Shown: positions 63,434 to 64,000 of the stretch, one piece after another
Position numbering within the stretch: position 1 is the first letter of the stretch
Layout: the number at the start of each line of letters is the position of its first letter
NCBI RefSeq assembly: GCF_019697375.1
Contig: NZ_JAHCDI010000004.1
Span: 372,001-436,000, forward strand
Length of the DNA stretch: 64,000 bases
Direction: 5' to 3'
Source: Micromonospora tarapacensis
Lineage (GTDB): Bacteria > Actinomycetota > Actinomycetes > Mycobacteriales > Micromonosporaceae
Notes under the pieces: generated by a model
Told to the model about the DNA's origin: nothing
The model's database searches: none
The model's input: the letters and a program-made list of their open reading frames with translations, nothing else
Translations under genes and position numbers: made by a program

Positions 63434-63546
63434 CTCATTTCCGGCCTTCCGAACCGTCGTCGGAGCTTCCGCCCGTCGTCGGATCGCAGGAATAACCCCG
63501 GCCAGCCGGGTATCCGTGCGGTCCAACGTCTCAACGGGGAGGAAGC

Positions 63547-64000
63547 ATGTTGGGTATCAAACGCCTCGGCCTGCTGGCCGCGCTGGTGCTGGTGGGTGTC
63601 GCACCCGCCGCGGCGGTGCAGGCGGCGGCGCAGCCGTCGGAACAGGACACCCAGTACCTGCAGGCGATCCACCAGGTCAACCTGTACGAGATCGCGGCCG
63701 GTGAGCTGGCCCAGGAGAAGGCCCAGAACGAGCAGGTCAAGGAGCTGGCGCAGCAGTTCGTCACGGACCACACCGAGCTGGACCAGTCGGTGCAGGACCT
63801 GGCCGGGCAGCTCGGCGTCGAGCTGCCGAGCGAACCCACCAGCGATCAGCAGTCCGGTCTCGACCAGCTGAACAACGCCAGTGGCGAGGAGTTCGACCGG
63901 CTCTGGGTGACCCAGGGTCTGGCCGGTCACGTCCAGGCCATCCAGGCGACCCAGACGGAGATCTCGCAGGGCGCCGAATCGCAGGTGGTGCAGCTGGCGC
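63547..64000 (+). CDS. DUF4142 secreted protein, 3' end cut by window
   Basis: The ATG at 63547 has a GGGAGG site. A signal peptide (LGLLAALVLVGVAPAAAVQA) is followed by the helical DUF4142 pattern: QYLQAIHQVNLYEIAAGELAQEKAQNEQVKELAQQFVTDHTELDQ, a ferritin-like helical bundle. The frame is open at the window end, with 151 codons visible. Such exported proteins are common in actinobacteria and often respond to envelope stress; GGAATAA at 63489-63495 could be part of an ECF-type promoter. The function is unknown. Confidence 0.85.
   Translation, partial: MLGIKRLGLLAALVLVGVAPAAAVQAAAQPSEQDTQYLQAIHQVNLYEIAAGELAQEKAQNEQVKELAQQFVTDHTELDQSVQDLAGQLGVELPSEPTSDQQSGLDQLNNASGEEFDRLWVTQGLAGHVQAIQATQTEISQGAESQVVQLA

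Overview
The window reads as chromosomal DNA of a high-GC actinomycete, most probably a Micromonosporaceae member (Micromonospora or a close relative). This is inferred from very strong G/C codon bias, GTG and leaderless starts, the actinobacterial bcc-type qcrCAB/ctaC/ctaF/ctaE set, a WG-repeat protein, and dispersed intergenic palindromes of types I associate with this family. No rRNA, tRNA, CRISPR array, insertion sequence, prophage or defence island was recognised.

Layout. 1-5.7 kb: a cut-off membrane protein, two tandem MptB-like mannosyltransferases, then a PadR regulator with a membrane partner. 5.8-13.1 kb: glnA with a GlnR-type box, an RDD protein, a DUF4191 protein, a large LuxR-type ATPase regulator and lipA. 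13.2-14.9 kb: an aspartate-type T-box leader and an archaeal-type aspartyl-tRNA synthetase. 14.9-16.9 kb: a TetR-DUF4166-SRPBCC operon with two palindromic operators. 17-31 kb: lipB, a membrane protein, a secreted esterase, a TIGR01777 protein, LtrA, a TetR/SDR divergon, sucB, lpdA and pepA. 31-36.5 kb: gcvT, cobS and a fused cobU-cobT. 36.6-47 kb: small proteins, an M50 peptidase, an aldo/keto reductase, a TetR, a broken cupin gene, two lipoproteins and a WG-repeat gene. 47-54.8 kb: DUF3043, murA, nadA, glycerate kinase, an A-type Fe-S carrier, adenosine kinase, tusA and a cysteine desulfurase. 55-63.4 kb: ctaC-ctaF, trpD, a receiver-like protein, a CtaG-like protein and ctaE-qcrCAB. The window ends inside a DUF4142 gene.

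The backbone (glnA, DUF4191, lipA, lipB, TIGR01777 gene, E2, pepA, gcvT, cobS/cobT, glycerate kinase, Fe-S carrier, adoK, ctaC/ctaF, trpD, ctaE-qcrCAB) has the same neighbourhood, from memory, as Mycobacterium tuberculosis Rv2192-Rv2220. It joins lipoate synthesis with lipoyl-using enzymes (E2, E3, glycine cleavage), Fe-S supply with Fe-S users (LipA, NadA, Rieske) and the aerobic respiratory chain. Accessory genes (16, 20, 22-25 and 39-46 kb) are inserted between these blocks.

Data quality matters here. At least eleven reading-frame breaks (padR, LuxR-type gene, sucB, cobU-cobT twice, WG gene five times, qcrC) are each repaired by adding one base at or next to a short G or C run. They look like homopolymer under-calls rather than pseudogenes. 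The internally deleted cupin gene and the PIN-domain remnant do not fit this pattern and look truly broken.

I did not find a clearly new defence or biosynthetic system. The strongest leads are the Asp T-box with an archaeal-type AspRS, the self-regulated TetR-DUF4166-SRPBCC operon, and the long palindromes at convergent gene junctions.
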